A stretch of 64,000 bases of DNA from an uncultured Faecalibacterium sp. GTDB lineage: Bacteria > Bacillota > Clostridia > Oscillospirales > Ruminococcaceae. The stretch is from contig CAKSYT010000006.1 of NCBI GenBank assembly GCA_934524985.1, positions 1-64,000 of the forward strand. Direction: 5' to 3'. The position numbers and the translations under genes were made by a program. Under the pieces are notes generated by a model. The model worked only from the letters and a program-made list of their open reading frames with translations. It was not told where the DNA came from and did no database searches. Below, one piece after another: positions 1 through 6,897 of this stretch. The first letter of the stretch is position 1. The number at the start of each line of letters is the position of its first letter.

Positions 1-1254
1 GACTATATGCCCGCACCTACCGATGTCGAGGACATCAAGGGTGTGAATCCTGAGACCGAAGAGCAGGAGACCCGTCCTTCTTCTGATGACGCTCCGTTTG
101 CTGCTCTGGCTTTCAAGATCGCTACCGACCCGTTCGTTGGTAAGCTGGCATACTTCCGCGTGTACTCCGGTAAGGTTGAGGCAGGTACTACTGTCTACAA
201 CTCCGTGAAGGACAACAAGGAGCGTATGGGCCGCATCCTGCAGATGCACTCCAACCACCGCAAGGATATCGACTGCTGCTATGCAGGTGATATCGCTGCT
301 GTTGTCGGTCTGAAGAACACCACCACTGGTGATACTCTGTGTGATGAGAATCATCCCATCATTCTGGAGTCCATGAAGTTCCCCGAGCCCGTTATCCGCG
401 TTGCTATCGAGCCTAAGACCAAGGCTGGTAACGAGAAGATGGGCATCGCGCTGGCAAAGCTGGCCGAAGAGGACCCGACCTTCAAGACCTACACCGATGA
501 AGAGACCGGCCAGACCATCATTGCTGGTATGGGCGAGCTGCATCTGGAGATCATCGTTGACCGTCTGCTGCGTGAGTTCAAGGTTGAGGCAAACGTGGGC
601 GCACCTCAGGTTGCTTACCGTGAGACCATCCGCAAGGAGGCCAACCAGGAGACCAAGTACGCACGTCAGTCCGGTGGTAAGGGCCAGTACGGTCACGTTA
701 AGATCAAGATCGAGCCCAACGAGGCCGGCAAGGGTTACGAGTTCGTCAACGCTATCGTTGGCGGCGCTATCCCGAAGGAATACATCCCTGCTATCGACAA
801 CGGTATTCAGGGTGCTATGAAGGCTGGCGTTCTGGCAGGCTATCCTGTTGTTGATGTCAAGGTCACCCTGTGGGATGGTTCTTATCATGAGGTCGACTCC
901 TCTGAAATGGCCTTCTCCATTGCAGGTTCTATGGCATTCAAGGATGCTATGCGCAAGGCTGATCCTATCATCACCGAGCCCATCATGAAGGTTGCTGTTA
1001 TCGTTCCCGATGAGTATCTGGGCGATGTTATCGGCGACCTGAACGCTCGCCGTGGTCAGATTCAGGGCATGGAGGCTATGGCCGGTACCCAGCGTGTCAA
1101 CGCATTTGTGCCTCTGGCTCAGATGTTCGGCTACGCTACCGACCTGCGTTCCAAGACTCAGGGTCGTGGCCAGTATGTTATGGAGCCCTCTCACTACGAG
1201 CCGGTTCCCAAGAACATTGCTGACCAGATCATTGCTGGCCGTACCAAGGGCTAA
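1..1254 (+). CDS. fusA: Elongation factor G, C-terminal part (5' end outside window)
   Basis: This is the translocation GTPase EF-G, which moves tRNA-mRNA through the ribosome. The reading frame is open from base 1 (Asp-Tyr-Met-Pro-Ala-Pro), so the N-terminal GTPase core lies upstream; about 417 residues of the usual ~690 are present. The visible part starts at the end of the G domain ([16 protein letters not shown]), followed by domain II ([20 protein letters not shown]), domain III (GMGELHLEI), domain IV ([11 protein letters not shown]) and domain V ([16 protein letters not shown]). Codon use is strongly biased, as in tuf. tuf follows after 172 bases, behind a terminator-like hairpin and its own promoter, so the two can be transcribed separately. 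Identification is secure; only the start is missing. Confidence 0.98.
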   Translation, partial: DYMPAPTDVEDIKGVNPETEEQETRPSSDDAPFAALAFKIATDPFVGKLAYFRVYSGKVEAGTTVYNSVKDNKERMGRILQMHSNHRKDIDCCYAGDIAAVVGLKNTTTGDTLCDENHPIILESMKFPEPVIRVAIEPKTKAGNEKMGIALAKLAEEDPTFKTYTDEETGQTIIAGMGELHLEIIVDRLLREFKVEANVGAPQVAYRETIRKEANQETKYARQSGGKGQYGHVKIKIEPNEAGKGYEFVNAIVGGAIPKEYIPAIDNGIQGAMKAGVLAGYPVVDVKVTLWDGSYHEVDSSEMAFSIAGSMAFKDAMRKADPIITEPIMKVAVIVPDEYLGDVIGDLNARRGQIQGMEAMAGTQRVNAFVPLAQMFGYATDLRSKTQGRGQYVMEPSHYEPVPKNIADQIIAGRTKG

Positions 1255-1271
1255 GCGCTGTAAAGCATAAG

Positions 1272-1305
1272 AATTTTGCCGGGGTAGTGTAACTCCGGCA
1301 AAATT
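1272..1305 (+). terminator. Hairpin after fusA
   Basis: An 11-bp perfect stem (AATTTTGCCGG / CCGGCAAAATT) around a 12-base loop lies 17 bases after the fusA stop. The 3' arm ends in AAATTT rather than a long free T run, so termination may be partial. Confidence 0.55.
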
Positions 1306-1319
1306 TCCTGTAAAAGCAC

Positions 1320-1348
1320 TTGATTTTACAGGACAAATTTAGTAGAAT
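1320..1348 (+). promoter_or_regulatory. Promoter for tuf
   Basis: TTGATT (1320-1325), a 17-base spacer and TAGAAT (1343-1348) fit a housekeeping promoter about 80 bases upstream of tuf. A 9-bp perfect inverted repeat (1307-1315 / 1324-1332) overlaps the -35 box. Confidence 0.55.
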
Positions 1349-1426
1349 AGCCTTGCAGTGCAATGTCTGCATTTTGCAGGGTTGTTGTAACCAATATCAA
1401 AACCTAAATTAAGGGAGGATATTCCA

Positions 1427-2629
1427 ATGGCTGAAAAGGCAAAGTTCGACCGTTCTAAGCCGCATGTTAACATCGGCACCATCGGTCACGTTGACCACGG
1501 CAAGACCACTCTGACCGCTGCTATCACCAAGTATCTGGCTCTGAAGGGCGACGCAGAGTTCATGGACTATGCTAACATCGATAAGGCTCCCGAAGAGCGT
1601 GCTCGTGGTATCACGATCAACTCCGCTCACGTTGAGTATCAGACCGACGCTCGTCACTACGCTCACGTTGACTGCCCGGGCCATGCTGACTACGTTAAGA
1701 ACATGATCACTGGTGCTGCTCAGATGGACGGCGCTATCCTGGTCGTTGCTGCTACCGATGGTCCCATGCCCCAGACCCGTGAGCACATCCTGCTGGCTCG
1801 TCAGGTCGGCGTGCCCTATATCGTTGTGTTCATGAACAAGTGCGATATGGTCGACGACGAAGAGCTGCTGGATCTGGTCGAGATGGAGATCCGTGAGCTG
1901 CTGAGCGAGTACGACTTCCCGGGCGATGACACCCCGATCATTCGTGGTTCCGCTCTGAAGGCTCTGGAGGCTCCCAACGATCCTGAGGATCCCGCTTACG
2001 CTTGCATCAAGGAGCTGATGGACGCTGTTGACTCCTACATCCCCAACCCGGATCGTGAGGAGGACAAGCCCTTCCTGATGCCCATCGAGGACGTCATGAC
2101 CATTTCTGGCCGTGGTACCGTTGCTACCGGTCGTGTTGAGCGTGGTGTTGCCAAGGTTGGCGACGCTATGGAGATCGTCGGCATCAAGCCCGACCGTCTG
2201 AACACCACCATCACCGGTCTGGAGATGTTCCGTAAGTCTCTGGACTTCGCTGAGGCTGGCGATAACATCGGCGCTCTGCTGCGTGGTGTTGATCGTAGCC
2301 AGATCGAGCGTGGCCAGGTTCTGGCTAAGCCCGGTTCTGTGCACCCCCACAACGTCTTTGAGGCTCAGGTCTACGTCCTGACCAAGGACGAAGGCGGCCG
2401 TCACACTCCCTTCTTCTCCAACTACCGTCCTCAGTTCTACTTCCGTACCACTGACGTGACCGGCATCATCACCCTGCCCGAAGGCACCGAGATGTGCATG
2501 CCCGGCGATAACGTCATGATGCACGTTGAGCTGCTGACCCCCGTTGCTATGGAAGAGGGCCTGCGTTTCGCTATCCGTGAGGGTGGCCGTACCGTTGGTT
2601 CCGGCGTTGTTGGCAAGATCGTTGAGTGA
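1427..2629 (+). CDS. tuf: Elongation factor Tu
   Basis: EF-Tu is the GTPase that delivers aminoacyl-tRNA to the ribosomal A site. The 400-residue length is normal. Visible motifs are the P loop GHVDHGKT (residues 20-27), the effector region [23 protein letters not shown] (G3) and NKCDMVDD (G4), followed by the two beta-barrel domains and the usual end VVGKIVE. The start ATG has a near-perfect ribosome site (GGGAGGA, 8 bases upstream). Codon choice is strongly biased (GCT, CGT, GTT, AAG), as expected for one of the most abundant proteins. It follows fusA and is closed by a strong terminator. Confidence 0.99.
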   Translation: MAEKAKFDRSKPHVNIGTIGHVDHGKTTLTAAITKYLALKGDAEFMDYANIDKAPEERARGITINSAHVEYQTDARHYAHVDCPGHADYVKNMITGAAQMDGAILVVAATDGPMPQTREHILLARQVGVPYIVVFMNKCDMVDDEELLDLVEMEIRELLSEYDFPGDDTPIIRGSALKALEAPNDPEDPAYACIKELMDAVDSYIPNPDREEDKPFLMPIEDVMTISGRGTVATGRVERGVAKVGDAMEIVGIKPDRLNTTITGLEMFRKSLDFAEAGDNIGALLRGVDRSQIERGQVLAKPGSVHPHNVFEAQVYVLTKDEGGRHTPFFSNYRPQFYFRTTDVTGIITLPEGTEMCMPGDNVMMHVELLTPVAMEEGLRFAIREGGRTVGSGVVGKIVE

Positions 2630-2673
2630 TTTTGTCCTTGAACGTAAGTTCCAAGGCTAACTAGCAATTTATA

Positions 2674-2711
2674 AAGACCTTCCCGTTCCGGAGAGCGGGA
2701 AGGTCTTTTTG
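2674..2711 (+). terminator. Rho-independent terminator of tuf
   Basis: A 12-bp perfect stem (AAGACCTTCCCG / CGGGAAGGTCTT, 2674-2685 and 2696-2707) with a 10-base loop is followed by TTTTTG. It lies 45 bases after the tuf stop. Confidence 0.93.
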
Positions 2712-2754
2712 TTTTGTATATGGCAGCTGCAAGCGGTTCAATTTTACAGCGCTT

Positions 2755-3876
2755 TTACCGGGTCAGTGTGTTATAGCAGTCTGCAAAGGTGTGCAGAAAG
2801 GCTGTCACTTCTTCCTCTGTGGTAAGGTGGCTCAGGCTGATGCGCCAAGAGGAAAGGGCGTTGCGCCGGTCCTGACTGACCGCCAGCACTGCCCGGGAGG
2901 GCAGTCCATCGGATGAACAGGCGGATTTGACCGAGACACAAACCCCGCGTGCGTCCAGTTCCCGCTGGAACACGGTGCCCTTTACGCCCTGCACGCTCAG
3001 ATTCAGGATATGCGGTACAGCGTTTGCGGGGCTGTTGATGCGCACTTTTGGATAGCGGGAAAGCTCTGCACGCAGCCGGTCATTCAGGCTGCGGACAGCT
3101 GCGGCGCGGGCGGGAAGCTCCGCAGCAGCCTTTTCCAAGGCCAGCGCCAGCGAGCAGGCAAGGGCTACGGTAGGTGTGCCGCTGCGGTAGGGGGTGGTGC
3201 TCTCTCCGCCGTGGATGAGGGGCGGCAATGCCAGCCCCAGCCGCTTTACCAGCACACCGATGCCGTTCAGTCCATAAAACTTATGGGCTGTCAGGCTCAT
3301 GGTGTCCATGCCCTCAAACTGCACCGGAATTTTCCCCACAGCCTGCGTGGCGTCCACATGGAAATGGCAGTTGGGATACGCCTTTAAAAGCTCTGCAATT
3401 TCCGCAATGGGCTGCACTACGCCCAGCTCACTGTCCACAGCGGTCACAGCTACCAGTACGGTGTCCGGGCGCAGCTGCTTTTTCAGGTCTGCAAGGTCCA
3501 CCGTGCCGTCCGGAAGGATGTCCAGCAGCTCCACCTCGTACCCCTGCTTTTGCAGCGCCTCCAGACTGCCGCTGACGGACGAATGCTCCAGCGGGGTAGA
3601 GAGGATGTGCCTGCCTGCTGCACCTCCCAGCGCTGCCAGCCCCTTCACGGCAAGGTTGTTGGCTTCGCTTGCACCGGAGGTATAGATGATGCCCGCAGGC
3701 GGTGCCCCCAGACAGCGGGCAATGCTGCGGGTCGCCTCGTTCATAGCGGCCTTTGCGGCAGCGCCTGCCTGATGGTGGGCGTTGGCGTTGCCCGGGTAAC
3801 GCCGCTCGGCTTCGCAGAAGCATTGCAGCACCGCCTCGTCCACAGGGGTGTTGGCAGAGTAATCCAGATAGAGCAT
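2755..3876 (-). CDS. Cysteine desulfurase (NifS/IscS-like, class V aminotransferase fold)
   Basis: A PLP-dependent enzyme that takes sulfur from cysteine to form a persulfide for Fe-S cluster or thio-cofactor assembly. Its 373 residues fit the NifS/IscS family. Visible motifs are the N-terminal LDYSANTPVD, TSGASEANNLA, the substrate-loop His in TPLEHSSVSG, HVDATQAVGK, the PLP lysine in SLTAHKFYG (Lys199) and the catalytic cysteine in SVKSACSSDG (Cys320), all intact. The family's YLD[NY][AS]AT start is present as YLDYSANT. CAGGAGG lies 5 bases before ATG. It stands alone, with no iscU or thiI next to it, so its sulfur acceptor cannot be told from context. The desulfurase assignment is strong; the precise subfamily is not resolved. 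Confidence 0.9.
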   Translation of the reverse strand: MLYLDYSANTPVDEAVLQCFCEAERRYPGNANAHHQAGAAAKAAMNEATRSIARCLGAPPAGIIYTSGASEANNLAVKGLAALGGAAGRHILSTPLEHSSVSGSLEALQKQGYEVELLDILPDGTVDLADLKKQLRPDTVLVAVTAVDSELGVVQPIAEIAELLKAYPNCHFHVDATQAVGKIPVQFEGMDTMSLTAHKFYGLNGIGVLVKRLGLALPPLIHGGESTTPYRSGTPTVALACSLALALEKAAAELPARAAAVRSLNDRLRAELSRYPKVRINSPANAVPHILNLSVQGVKGTVFQRELDARGVCVSVKSACSSDGLPSRAVLAVSQDRRNALSSWRISLSHLTTEEEVTAFLHTFADCYNTLTR

Positions 3877-3930
3877 AGAACCTCCTGTAATATCAACACA
3901 TTATGATAGTAGGAAATAAGAACAGGCTCT

Positions 3931-3959
3931 ATTATAGGCGATTCCGCCCCAAAGCGCAA
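3931..3959 (-). promoter_or_regulatory. Promoter for the cysteine desulfurase gene
   Basis: On the minus strand TTGCGC (3954-3959), a 17-base spacer and TATAAT (3931-3936) lie about 55 bases upstream of the start codon. It is divergent from the uracil permease promoter. Confidence 0.55.
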
Positions 3960-4010
3960 CCCCCGCAGCCCATGGCGCGGCGCAACAGGCAAGAAAAAGC
4001 TGTCAACACC

Positions 4011-4039
4011 TTGCTGGAAAGCCCAAAATCTGCTATACT
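4011..4039 (+). promoter_or_regulatory. Promoter for the uracil permease leader transcript
   Basis: TTGCTG (4011-4016), a 17-base spacer and TATACT (4034-4039). A start near 4046 would give a leader of about 210 bases carrying a short peptide gene and an intrinsic terminator before the permease. Confidence 0.6.
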
Positions 4040-4124
4040 TATCCAAAAGGCCGCAGCGCTGCTGCTACCTTGCCGGAGCGGTTCCGGTTGTTGGAAGGAA
4101 CACAAAAAGAAGGGGAGGAGCACA

Positions 4125-4190
4125 ATGTTCAAGCGTGAGCGACTGCATAGCGGCTTCTTTCCCGTTTTTGTGTGGAGGTCTTGTTCCTAA
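4125..4190 (+). CDS. Putative 21-residue leader peptide of the uracil permease gene
   Basis: ATG at 4125 has an excellent ribosome site (AGGGGAGGAG ending 4 bases upstream) and opens a 21-codon frame: basic N-terminus, then GFFPVFVW, ending TAA at 4190. The middle codons lie in a pyrimidine-rich tract (TTCTTTCCC then GTTTTTGTG). The stop is only 6 bases before the 5' arm of a terminator hairpin. This layout is that of a transcription-attenuation leader. It resembles the pyrBI leader of enterobacteria, where RNA polymerase pauses in a U-rich tract when UTP is low and the trailing ribosome then blocks the terminator. The sequence before the start (CACAAAAA, 4101-4108) can also pair with TTTTTGTG inside the peptide gene, which might mask the ribosome site. 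Function is inferred from layout only. Confidence 0.55.
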   Translation: MFKRERLHSGFFPVFVWRSCS

Positions 4191-4196
4191 AATTCA

Positions 4197-4233
4197 GAGG
4201 CACTGCTGTTTCAACGGCAATGCCTCTTTTTTT
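4197..4233 (+). terminator. Attenuator-type terminator before the uracil permease gene
   Basis: Stem GAGGCA (4197-4202) / TGCCTC (4221-4226), extended inside the loop by a GCTG/CGGC helix, is followed by TTTTTTT. It lies between the leader peptide stop and the permease start, on the strand transcribed into the permease. Confidence 0.75.
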
Positions 4234-4259
4234 GGGAATAACAGTACAGGAGGTTTTCT

Positions 4260-5621
4260 ATGAGCGAAAAGATCGATTACTCCAAGGGCGTATACGACGC
4301 CAAAAAGCTGGGCACCGGCCGGATGTTCATTCTGGGTGTGCAGCACATGTTTGCCATGTTCGGCGCAACGGTTCTGGTGCCGCTGCTCACCGGCTTGAGC
4401 GTTTCCACCACTCTGCTGTGTGCCGGTCTGGGCACCCTGCTGTTCCACCTCGTTACCAAAAAGAAGGTCCCGGCATTCCTCGGCTCCTCCTTTGCATATC
4501 TGGGCGGCTTCTCCATCGTGGCTCCCATGCTGGCTGATGCTGATGGCAACCTGACCGTTGCCAACACCAAGATGCTGCCCTATGCCTGCGCTGCCGTTGC
4601 GTTCTCGGGTCTGGTCTATCTGGTAGCCAGCCTGCTGATCTCCACCTTTGGCATCCGCCGCATCATGAAGTTCTTCCCGCCGGTGGTCACCGGCCCCATC
4701 ATCATCTCCATCGGCCTGATCCTTGCACCCTCTGCCATCACCAACTGCCAGTCCAACTGGCTGCTGGCTTTCGTGGCACTGGGCACTGTCATCGTGTGCA
4801 ACATCTGGGGCAAGGGCATGGTCAAGATCCTGCCCATCCTCATCGGCGTGCTGGTCTCCTACGCTGTGGCACTGGTCACCGGTGCAGTGGACTTCCAGAA
4901 GATCTCCGAGGCTGCTTGGCTGGGCATCCCCCTGCACAAGGAGGCTATGGGTCTGTTCGCCATTGACGGCAGCCCGGAGTTCATCAGTGCGCTGTTCACC
5001 ATCATCCCCATCGCACTGGCTACCATGATGGAGCACGTTGGTGATATCGCCGCCATCAGCGCCACCGTCGGCCACAACTATATCAATGATCCCGGCCTGA
5101 ACCGCACCCTGATGGGCGATGGTCTGGCCACTACCATGGCCGGTCTGCTGGGCGGCCCTGCCAACACCACCTACGGCGAGAACACCGGCGTGCTGGCACT
5201 GAGCAAGATCTACGACCCGCTGGTCATCCGCATTGCCGCTGTGCTGGCTATCATCCTGAGCTTCAGCCCCAAGTTTGAGGCTGTCATCAACACCATCCCC
5301 ACCGGCATCATCGGCGGTATCAGCTTCGTGCTGTACGGCATGATCTCTGCTATCGGTGTGCGTAATGTGGTGGAGAACCGCGTGGACTTCACCAACAGCC
5401 GCAACCTGATCGTTGCCGCCGTCATTCTGGTGTGCGCACTGGGCTTCAACTCTGTGGGCGGCGTTGGCTTTACCGTTGGCAGCGTCACCATCAACCTGTC
5501 CGGTCTGGCTGTGGCTGCTATTGCAGGTATCCTGCTCAACGCTATTCTGCCCGGCAACGACTACGAGTTTGACGCCACTGCCGGTTCCGACGCTGCCACC
5601 AGCGGCAACCTGCAGGTCTGA
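4260..5621 (+). CDS. uraA: Uracil permease (NCS2/UraA family)
   Basis: A membrane nucleobase:cation symporter. The 453-residue protein has about 14 hydrophobic segments. It carries the family start region QHMFAMFGATVLVPLLTG, SSFAYLGGF, VTGPIIISIGL, the central substrate-binding segment with Glu in ALATMMEHVGDIAAI, and the conserved GGPANTTYGENTGVLALSKIYDP, typical of uracil rather than xanthine carriers. ATG follows ACAGGAGG by 7 bases. It is the only gene behind the leader peptide and attenuator, which supports pyrimidine-responsive control. pyrB-pyrI lie 15 kb away in another operon. The family is certain; uracil as substrate is well supported by the motif but not proven. Confidence 0.92.
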   Translation: MSEKIDYSKGVYDAKKLGTGRMFILGVQHMFAMFGATVLVPLLTGLSVSTTLLCAGLGTLLFHLVTKKKVPAFLGSSFAYLGGFSIVAPMLADADGNLTVANTKMLPYACAAVAFSGLVYLVASLLISTFGIRRIMKFFPPVVTGPIIISIGLILAPSAITNCQSNWLLAFVALGTVIVCNIWGKGMVKILPILIGVLVSYAVALVTGAVDFQKISEAAWLGIPLHKEAMGLFAIDGSPEFISALFTIIPIALATMMEHVGDIAAISATVGHNYINDPGLNRTLMGDGLATTMAGLLGGPANTTYGENTGVLALSKIYDPLVIRIAAVLAIILSFSPKFEAVINTIPTGIIGGISFVLYGMISAIGVRNVVENRVDFTNSRNLIVAAVILVCALGFNSVGGVGFTVGSVTINLSGLAVAAIAGILLNAILPGNDYEFDATAGSDAATSGNLQV

Positions 5622-5707
5622 TTCTCGGTAATGCGTCCAGTTTTCCGCAGGGGAATTTGGGCATCCTGCCAGATTTCAATAAATAGGAATAATTCTTAAA
5701 AATATAC

Positions 5708-5736
5708 TTGACTAACTAGGAATTATTCGCTATAAT
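5708..5736 (+). promoter_or_regulatory. Strong promoter for reverse rubrerythrin
   Basis: TTGACT (5708-5713), a spacer of exactly 17 bases and a consensus TATAAT (5731-5736). The spacer holds ACTAACTA (5711-5718), an octamer also found in the two inverted repeats in front of the flavodoxin gene. GAATAATTC and its complement GAATTATTC also flank the -35 box (near 5686 and 5722). Confidence 0.85.
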
Positions 5737-5790
5737 AGAGCCATGGAAAGGGAAGTGCATAAAGCACAAAACTTCTTTCCATGGCTCTTT
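5737..5790 (+). terminator. Long hairpin at the start of the rubrerythrin transcript
   Basis: AGAGCCATGGAAA (5737-5749) pairs perfectly with TTTCCATGGCTCT (5776-5788). After a small bulge GAAGT pairs with ACTTC. TTTC follows. The stem begins at the predicted transcription start, immediately after the -10 box, so it may be an early attenuator, a 5'-end stabilising structure or a DNA operator; the short T run makes plain termination uncertain. Confidence 0.5.
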
Positions 5791-5885
5791 CTATACCCGG
5801 CAGCGCGGCTGCCCCGCATAGAAGCAACAGGCGGGTGGTTTCCGTCCTGTATCATTTTTAACAGATCGAATGGAGGTAAATTCTT

Positions 5886-6437
5886 ATGAAGAAATACGTT
5901 TGCACCGTTTGTGGTTATATCGCTGAGGGTGAGATCCCCGCTCAGTGCCCTGTTTGCAAGGCTCCCGCTTCCGCTTTTGTGGAAAAGACCGGCAACACCT
6001 ACGTCACCGAGCACGTTGTTGGCATCGGCAAGGCAGAGGGCGTGCCGCAGGAGATCGTTGACGGTCTGCGCGCTAACTTTGAGGGCGAGTGCAGCGAGGT
6101 CGGTATGTATCTGGCTATGGCTCGCGTGGCAGAGCGTGAGGGCTACCCCGAGATCGCCGAGGCCTACAAGCGTTATGCTTACGAGGAAGCTGACCACGCA
6201 TCCCGCTTTGCAGAGCTGCTGGGCGAGGTCGTGACCGACAGCACCAAGAAGAACCTGATGATGCGTGCCGAGGCCGAGTGCGGTGCTTGCGCCGGCAAGA
6301 TGGATCTGGCCAAGAAGGCTAAGGCTCTGAATCTGGATGCCATCCACGATACCGTTCACGAGATGGCAAAGGATGAAGCCCGCCATGGCCGCGGCTTTGA
6401 GGGCCTGCTGAAGCGCTACTTCAACACCGAAGTCTGA
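5886..6437 (+). CDS. Reverse rubrerythrin (N-terminal rubredoxin, C-terminal diiron domain)
   Basis: An anaerobe's peroxide/oxygen-reducing enzyme of the cytoplasm. The domain order is swapped relative to classical rubrerythrin: the rubredoxin-like iron site comes first (CTVC at 6-9, CPVC at 21-24), followed by a ferritin-like four-helix diiron domain with ligands in [24 protein letters not shown] and [10 protein letters not shown]. Such reverse rubrerythrins in clostridia reduce hydrogen peroxide and oxygen with electrons from NAD(P)H through rubredoxin partners. The 183-residue length fits. GGAGG lies upstream of ATG. It is a single-gene unit with a strong promoter, a structured leader of about 140 bases and a terminator, suggesting high, stress-controlled expression. 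Confidence 0.93.
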   Translation: MKKYVCTVCGYIAEGEIPAQCPVCKAPASAFVEKTGNTYVTEHVVGIGKAEGVPQEIVDGLRANFEGECSEVGMYLAMARVAEREGYPEIAEAYKRYAYEEADHASRFAELLGEVVTDSTKKNLMMRAEAECGACAGKMDLAKKAKALNLDAIHDTVHEMAKDEARHGRGFEGLLKRYFNTEV

Positions 6438-6462
6438 TAAGGGTTCCCCGGTTATCTATGCT

Positions 6463-6501
6463 GCCCGCTGCAAGGACATTCCGCCTTGCAGCGGGCTTTT
6501 T
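6463..6501 (+). terminator. Terminator of reverse rubrerythrin
   Basis: A 13-bp perfect stem GCCCGCTGCAAGG / CCTTGCAGCGGGC (6463-6475, 6484-6496) followed by TTTTT, 25 bases after the stop. Confidence 0.93.
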
Positions 6502-6510
6502 ACGCTTTCC

Positions 6511-6617
6511 CGTGAAAAAGTAAGCGGGGAAAATCCGCAGATTTTCCCCGCTTGCAAATATAAAATAATTTTTCCTCTGAAGATGCGCAAAGCGAACGCG
6601 GAGCGCATTCAAAATCG
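6511..6617 (-). repeat. Two-hairpin dispersed repeat, copy A
   Basis: One of three copies in the window (others at 9811-9916 and 19605-19710). Read on the minus strand: CGATTTTGAAT, then hairpin II (ATGCGC...GCGCAT), then an A/T-rich linker with AGAGGAAAAA, then hairpin I with a 14-bp perfect stem (6522-6535 / 6540-6553) and a TGCG loop, then TTTTTCACG, which looks like an intrinsic terminator. It lies 3' of copA on the same strand, beyond copA's own terminator. Confidence 0.75.
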
Positions 6618-6626
6618 TCCCGTTAC

Positions 6627-6668
6627 AAAAGAGGCAGCTGCGCAGAATTTCGCGCAGCTGCCTCTTTT
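6627..6668 (-). terminator. Terminator of the csoR-copA operon
   Basis: AAAAGAGGCAGCTGCGC / GCGCAGCTGCCTCTTTT forms a 17-bp symmetrical hairpin (6627-6643 and 6652-6668) 20 bases past the copA stop. Its flanking A/T runs allow termination from both sides. Confidence 0.9.
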
Positions 6669-6687
6669 ACTTTGTGGTGACTGAAGC

Positions 6688-6897
6688 TTACTGGATGCCG
6701 GTAACAGGGTAGTCCTGTGCCTCTACGGCCTTCTTCAGCACCTCATCGTCCACCTCTGCGTTCAGAGTAACGATAGCAGTACCGGCTTCGTGGCTGACAA
6801 CAGCCTCGTCCACCTGCGGCAGAGCCTCCAGCGCCTTCTTGACGCGGGCTTCGCAGTGGGGGCACATCATGCCTTCTACGGTCAGGGTCTTTTTCAT
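6688..6897 (-). CDS. Possible internally initiated CopZ-like copper chaperone (3' end of copA)
   Basis: Within copA and in the same frame, ATG at 6897 is preceded by AAAGGAGGAG with 6 bases between the motif and the ATG, as good as any gene start in the window. Translation from it gives 69 residues ([19 protein letters not shown]...), which is the length and fold of stand-alone CopZ/Atx1 chaperones with the copper motif MxCxxC. Two readings are possible: a former copZ gene that fused to copA by loss of the stop codon, or a dual-start gene making both pump and chaperone. Escherichia coli copA also makes a short chaperone from the same gene, though by frameshifting at its 5' end. The internal start is inferred, not shown. 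Confidence 0.5.
   Translation of the reverse strand: MKKTLTVEGMMCPHCEARVKKALEALPQVDEAVVSHEAGTAIVTLNAEVDDEVLKKAVEAQDYPVTGIQ

Noticed and set aside
1409..2524. Long open frame (371 codons) on the minus strand opposite tuf
   Set aside because: It is a shadow created by the strong codon bias of tuf; no ribosome site and low-complexity, unfamiliar protein.
4040..4259. PyrR-binding loop or purine riboswitch before the uracil permease
   Set aside because: The PyrR consensus (about ARUCCNGNGAGGYU) is only weakly approached by TTCAGAGGCA, and the purine riboswitch core loops are absent; a leader peptide with terminator explains the layout better.
6421..6612. 63-codon minus-strand protein over repeat copy A
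   Set aside because: A similar frame exists over copy B, but it is broken in copy C, and the stems change in ways that keep pairing rather than protein sequence.
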